Below the pieces are notes generated by a model, which saw nothing but the letters and a program-made list of their open reading frames with translations, did not search any database and was not told where the DNA came from. Positions 17,163 through 21,175 of a DNA stretch of 21,175 bases are shown one piece after another. Position 1 is the first letter of the stretch. Every line of letters starts with the position of its first letter. The translations under genes were made by a program, and so were the position numbers. Location of the stretch: contig DEAA01000016.1 in NCBI GenBank assembly GCA_002346545.1, forward strand, positions 1 to 21,175, given 5' to 3'. The DNA is from Acidobacteria bacterium UBA2994. GTDB lineage: Bacteria; Acidobacteriota; Vicinamibacteria; Vicinamibacterales; UBA8438.

Positions 17163-18323
17163 TCACCCGACGGTCGTACGGGTATCTTGCTTCTCGGCGT
17201 GACGCTCGGCGGCCAACTCGATGAGCCGATCGAGCAGCTGCGGGTAGGGGAGTTCGGTGGCGTCCCACAGCTTGGCGAACATGCTAATGGTGGTGAATCC
17301 GGGGTGGGTGTTGATCTCGTTGACGAATAGGTCCCCGGTGTCGCTCGCCAGAAGGAAATCGACCCGCGCCATACCCGCGCCATCGATCGCCTTGAAGGCG
17401 TCGACCGCCATGGTACGGATGCGGGCCGCCTGGGCGTCGGTGAGCTGCGCGGGGATGATCGTCTCCGATCGGTCGTCCAGATACTTGGCCTCGTAGTCGT
17501 AGAACGGACCCGATGGAACGATTTCGCCGAGGACGGAAGTGTCCGGCCGGTCGTTGCCGATTACGGCGCACTCGATCTCGCGACAAGGAGCAACGCCTTC
17601 CTCGACTACGAGCTTCCGGTCGTACTTGGCGGCCAGGTCGAGCGCAGCCTTCAGCGTCTCCATATCTTCCACCCGTGAAATGCCCACGCTCGAGCCGAGG
17701 TTGGCCGGTTTCACAAACAACGGATAGCGGAGTTTCGATTCCAGCCGCTCGACGACCGTGTCCGGTACCTCTCGCCAGTCGCGCCGTCGCACGACATCGT
17801 GACGTACCAGCGGGAGCCCCGCCGCGGCGAACAGGATCTTCATGATGGCCTTGTCCATCCCGGTGGCTGAGGCAAGGACCCCGGCGCCCACGTACGGGAC
17901 ATCGGCCAGTTCGAGCAAGCCTTGCAGCGTGCCGTCCTCTCCGTAGGGACCGTGCAAGATCGGGAAGATTACGTCGAGGGAAAGCGTAGCCAAGACGGCG
18001 CATTCGTCGCCCGCCGCCGGCTCGGCGGTCCGGTCCAGTGTGAGCACGGTTTCTTCGCCGGGCCGTGCTATTAGATGGACTTCGCGGCTCTCGCGGGCAG
18101 GGATCGCCCGTGCGGCTCGAGCGGTTTCAATCGTCGCGGCGGCCGACTCGACCGTCGGTGGCTTTTCCGCCAGTGTCCATCGCCCGCTCCGCTCGATCCG
18201 GATCGGCACGGGCTCGTAGCGGTTGCGGTCTAAGTTGGCAAAGATCGCCGCTGCGGAGGCGAGCGAGACCTCGTGCTCGCTCGAGCGGCCGCCGTACACC
18301 ACACCGACCCGAAGACGTTTCAC
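17163..18323 (-). CDS. ddl: D-alanine--D-alanine ligase
   Basis: An ATP-grasp ligase that makes the D-Ala-D-Ala dipeptide for peptidoglycan precursors. The 386 residues include an insertion near 55-110 relative to the short E. coli DdlB. The N-terminal GGRSSEHEVSL block supplies the substrate glutamate (E18). HGPYGEDGTLQGLLE is present, KPANLGSSVGIS holds S211/S212, and the FYDYEAKYLDD omega loop with its tyrosine indicates D-Ala rather than D-lactate as second substrate. The metal-binding NEIN (335-338) is intact. The following residues read THPGFT, where most family members have a hydrophobic residue in place of H340. The start is GTG 18323, with no clear Shine-Dalgarno. The gene is divergent from tgt across 98 bases. 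Confidence 0.95.
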   Translation of the reverse strand: MKRLRVGVVYGGRSSEHEVSLASAAAIFANLDRNRYEPVPIRIERSGRWTLAEKPPTVESAAATIETARAARAIPARESREVHLIARPGEETVLTLDRTAEPAAGDECAVLATLSLDVIFPILHGPYGEDGTLQGLLELADVPYVGAGVLASATGMDKAIMKILFAAAGLPLVRHDVVRRRDWREVPDTVVERLESKLRYPLFVKPANLGSSVGISRVEDMETLKAALDLAAKYDRKLVVEEGVAPCREIECAVIGNDRPDTSVLGEIVPSGPFYDYEAKYLDDRSETIIPAQLTDAQAARIRTMAVDAFKAIDGAGMARVDFLLASDTGDLFVNEINTHPGFTTISMFAKLWDATELPYPQLLDRLIELAAERHAEKQDTRTTVG

Positions 18324-18409
18324 GCGGCTCGACCCGGAACCTGGATTATGGGCATGGGGTGCGGCAAGAGAGGAGGAGGGGACGCGGCAGCTGCCATCGG
18401 AACTCTGTG

Positions 18410-19546
<1,137 letters not shown>

Positions 19547-19571
19547 AGCGGGACTGGCCTAATTTGTAAAG

Positions 19572-20333
19572 ATGGCCAAGCCTCCTCAAGCCCGCCCTAC
19601 CTCTGCTCAATGGGGGCTTCCGTATGCGGATGGCGCGAGTGGTTCCGCCGTTAAACGCGAGCAGACGTATATCATCGCCTTTGCGGTCTTGACGATCGTT
19701 GCGTGGCAAACGGCTATCGGTACGTTGGCGCTCATGCCGTTTACGCTGCTATCTACCTGGTGGCATGAGATGGCGCATGGTCTCATGGCGGCTGCACTTG
19801 GAGCTGAATTCGAACGATTGGTCATCTTTGCGAACGGGTCCGGATTTGCAGAAAGCTCCGGCGACCTTGGGCGTATCGGCCAGGCCATCGTTGCTGCCTC
19901 CGGATTGCTCGGCCCCACCATCGCGGGCTGTGTCTTGATCATTGCTTCGCGCTCACCCCGTGCAACTAAGGTGATGTTGTTCGTCCTGGCGATTGCGTTG
20001 ATCGCGAGCACCCTGATTTGGGTCCGATCTATTGCCGGCTGGATCGTGCTGCCGCTCTTTGCAGCAGGTGCATTCTCGATTGCATCCAGAGCGACGAGGA
20101 AATGGCAGAGGATCGCTATCGAGTTCCTTGGCGTGCAAGGAGCGGTCAGCGTTTACCAGGACATCGATTATCTGTTCAGTCCAGGCGCCGCGGTAGATGG
20201 ACAAGTTGCCCTATCCGATACGGGACGCATCGCGGAAGCGTTGTTCCTTCCCTACTGGTTCTGGGGCGGGGCTATCACCATCGCAATTGCGGCAATGGTC
20301 TGGAAGTCCTTGCAGATTGCCGGCCGGACGTAG
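19572..20333 (+). CDS. M50B-like membrane metalloprotease family protein
   Basis: A polytopic membrane protein of 253 residues. HEMAH at 65-69 (in WWHEMAHG) is the HEXXH zinc motif placed in a membrane segment, as in the site-2-protease-like Peptidase_M50B-like group. Hydrophobic segments are visible at about 32-52, 55-78, 105-126, 133-152, 156-172 and 230-246. Aspartates D197 and D199 in QDIDYLFS are candidates for the third metal ligand. Substrate and physiological role are unknown. It follows tgt by 25 bases on the same strand, so it is probably cotranscribed. The start codon ATG 19572 has only a weak AAAG upstream. Codon use is markedly less GC-rich than in genes left of 18,690. It ends inside a terminator hairpin. 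Confidence 0.85.
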   Translation: MAKPPQARPTSAQWGLPYADGASGSAVKREQTYIIAFAVLTIVAWQTAIGTLALMPFTLLSTWWHEMAHGLMAAALGAEFERLVIFANGSGFAESSGDLGRIGQAIVAASGLLGPTIAGCVLIIASRSPRATKVMLFVLAIALIASTLIWVRSIAGWIVLPLFAAGAFSIASRATRKWQRIAIEFLGVQGAVSVYQDIDYLFSPGAAVDGQVALSDTGRIAEALFLPYWFWGGAITIAIAAMVWKSLQIAGRT

Positions 20334-20354
20334 CGGGCTACACCCGCTCTTTTT
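20332..20354 (+). terminator. Intrinsic terminator holding both convergent stop codons
   Basis: The stem AGCGGG (20332-20337) pairs with CCCGCT (20343-20348) around a 5-base loop, followed by CTTTTT (20349-20354). The TAG of the M50B-like gene overlaps the left arm. The TAG of the convergent small gene (20340-20338) lies in the loop, and its last codons form the right arm. Confidence 0.75.
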
Positions 20355-20508
20355 CGCGCATTTCCAGTATCGTCCCGCGATACGGGACGAACGTGCCGGC
20401 ACTGTCCAGAAAGCCTGCACCAATAACATTCGCACGCGCCTGCGCATCGTTGAGGCTATCGTACCATTTGCCGCGACGATTGGGCGTGATGAAGCGGTAT
20501 TGAGTCAT
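20338..20508 (-). CDS. Small conserved-looking protein of unknown function (56 residues)
   Basis: Starting at ATG 20508 the product is MTQYRFITPNRRGKWY followed by DSLNDAQARANVIGAGFLDS and ending EMREKERV. It is soluble and basic, without a signal peptide or cysteine. The composition and the regular pattern of aromatic residues look like a real protein, not an antisense artefact. I do not recognise a family. A longer form from 20550 adds 14 residues and has an AAGG-type sequence nearby, so the start is uncertain. The gene converges on the M50B-like gene with 4 bases between stop codons, and lies upstream of nothing else on its strand within the window. Confidence 0.6.
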   Translation of the reverse strand: MTQYRFITPNRRGKWYDSLNDAQARANVIGAGFLDSAGTFVPYRGTILEMREKERV

Positions 20509-20576
20509 AGTAAAAACTGAACCGCCAACCACCTTCCGCGTTCCTGCCAAGGCTTTGAAAATGCGGTGAATTGATA

Positions 20577-20607
20577 CAAAAAAGGCGGCCCTGAGGCCGC
20601 CCTTTCC
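20577..20607 (-). terminator. Intrinsic terminator of rpsD
   Basis: On the minus strand a 7-bp GC-only stem (20601-20595 with 20590-20584, loop of 4) is followed by T6 (20583-20578). It begins 28 bases after the rpsD stop codon. Confidence 0.88.
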
Positions 20608-20628
20608 ATATATCGATGAACCAAAGGA

Positions 20629-21175
20629 TCAGCGCGAGTAGAACTCGACGACCAGGTTCGGTTCCATGGTCACCGGATAGGGCACTTCATCAAGCTTCGG
20701 TACGCGAGTGAAAGTCACCTTGTCGTTACCGTCGGGCGCGACATAATCGGGAATTTCACGTTCGGGAAGGCTCTGTGCTTCGATGACCAAAGCCATTTCC
20801 TTGGCTTTGCTGCCGAGGCTGACCACGTCGCCAACCTTCACACGCGCCGAAGCGATGTTGGTCTTCACGCCGTTGAGGTAGATGTGGCCGTGGCTAACGA
20901 TCTGGCGGGCGGCGAAGATGGTCGGTGCGAACTTGGCGCGGTAAACGACCATGTCGAGGCGCTGTTCGAGCAGGCCGATCAGGTTCTGACCGGTGTCGCC
21001 CTTCATGGCCGACGCTTCCTTGTAGGTGCGCTTGAACTGCTTTTCCGTTACGTCGCCGTAGTAGCCCTTGAGCTTCTGCTTGGCGCGAAGCTGCAGACCG
21101 AAGTCGCTCATTTTGCTCTTGCGACGCTGGCCATGCTGGCCGGGGCCGTACGAACGCTTGTTGACCGGGGAATTC
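20629..21175 (-). CDS. rpsD: 30S ribosomal protein S4 (5' end outside the window)
   Basis: This primary 16S rRNA-binding protein nucleates the small-subunit body. The minus strand is open through the window edge. The visible 181 residues begin [20 protein letters not shown], the canonical S4 N-terminal segment, so the first ATG inside the window (21111, [13 protein letters not shown]) is internal. About 23 residues are missing compared with a family length near 204. The S4 RNA-binding domain ([40 protein letters not shown]) and the C-terminal [12 protein letters not shown] are intact. The sequence closely resembles Sphingomonadales S4. It does not sit in an S13-S11-S4-rpoA operon here; its terminator follows directly. 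Confidence 0.96.
   Translation of the reverse strand, partial: NSPVNKRSYGPGQHGQRRKSKMSDFGLQLRAKQKLKGYYGDVTEKQFKRTYKEASAMKGDTGQNLIGLLEQRLDMVVYRAKFAPTIFAARQIVSHGHIYLNGVKTNIASARVKVGDVVSLGSKAKEMALVIEAQSLPEREIPDYVAPDGNDKVTFTRVPKLDEVPYPVTMEPNLVVEFYSR
21170..21175. other. EcoRI site at the window end
   Basis: The last six bases are GAATTC. This may be chance, or a clone boundary. A second EcoRI site lies at 18761-18766 within tgt. Confidence 0.5.

Noticed and set aside
18345..18350. CATAAT as the ddl -10 element
   Set aside because: The only -35-like sequence (TTGCCG at 18367-18362) is 11 bases away, too close for a sigma-70 promoter. The TATACT at 18416-18411 is an equal candidate.

Overview
The window is 21,175 bases, gene-dense and GC-rich. 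It appears to join DNA from two different bacteria. Positions 1 to about 18,690 look like one high-GC Gram-negative chromosome. They encode LptD (so there is an LPS-bearing outer membrane), a nucleotide-sugar cassette, a lysine-rich H1-like protein, a HEAT-repeat/cyclophilin lipoprotein and secreted proteins. From gene content and style I lean towards Acidobacteriota, possibly a Vicinamibacteria-like lineage; this is an impression that I could not test. From about 18,720 to the end, the rest of tgt, an M50B-like membrane protein, a small protein and rpsD look alphaproteobacterial (Sphingomonadales/Erythrobacteraceae-like) with visibly lower GC. The switch lies inside tgt, at the stretch coding for the near-universal [15 protein letters not shown] segment. 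An assembly or cloning chimera is therefore the leading explanation.

Layout from left to right. Minus strand: a truncated secreted protein with a carboxypeptidase-regulatory-like domain, dinG and glyA. Divergent from glyA, on plus, is thiC. On minus follow a secreted protein of unknown function, then the cassette rmlA-rmlB-SDR epimerase/reductase (transcribed from right to left), lptD, folC, accD and a deoxynucleoside kinase. On plus comes the HEAT/cyclophilin lipoprotein. It converges on a 50-residue lysine-rich protein, and the two share a bidirectional terminator. Then ddl on minus and tgt on plus. The right-hand segment holds the M50B-like gene (plus), a 56-residue protein (minus) and the 5'-truncated rpsD (minus), which runs off the window at an EcoRI sequence.

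Functionally the left segment is housekeeping: one-carbon and folate metabolism (glyA, folC), thiamine pyrimidine synthesis (thiC), fatty-acid initiation (accD), deoxynucleoside salvage, envelope assembly (lptD, ddl), activated 6-deoxysugars (rmlA, rmlB, reductase) and DNA repair (dinG). I see no defence system, CRISPR array, tRNA, rRNA or insertion sequence, and no gap above 300 bases without a gene. The points most worth a second look are the chimeric tgt, a recurring promoter geometry suggesting leaderless mRNAs (thiC, the 194-residue secreted protein, tgt, the kinase), the HEAT/cyclophilin lipoprotein, and the repeat-built lysine-rich gene.
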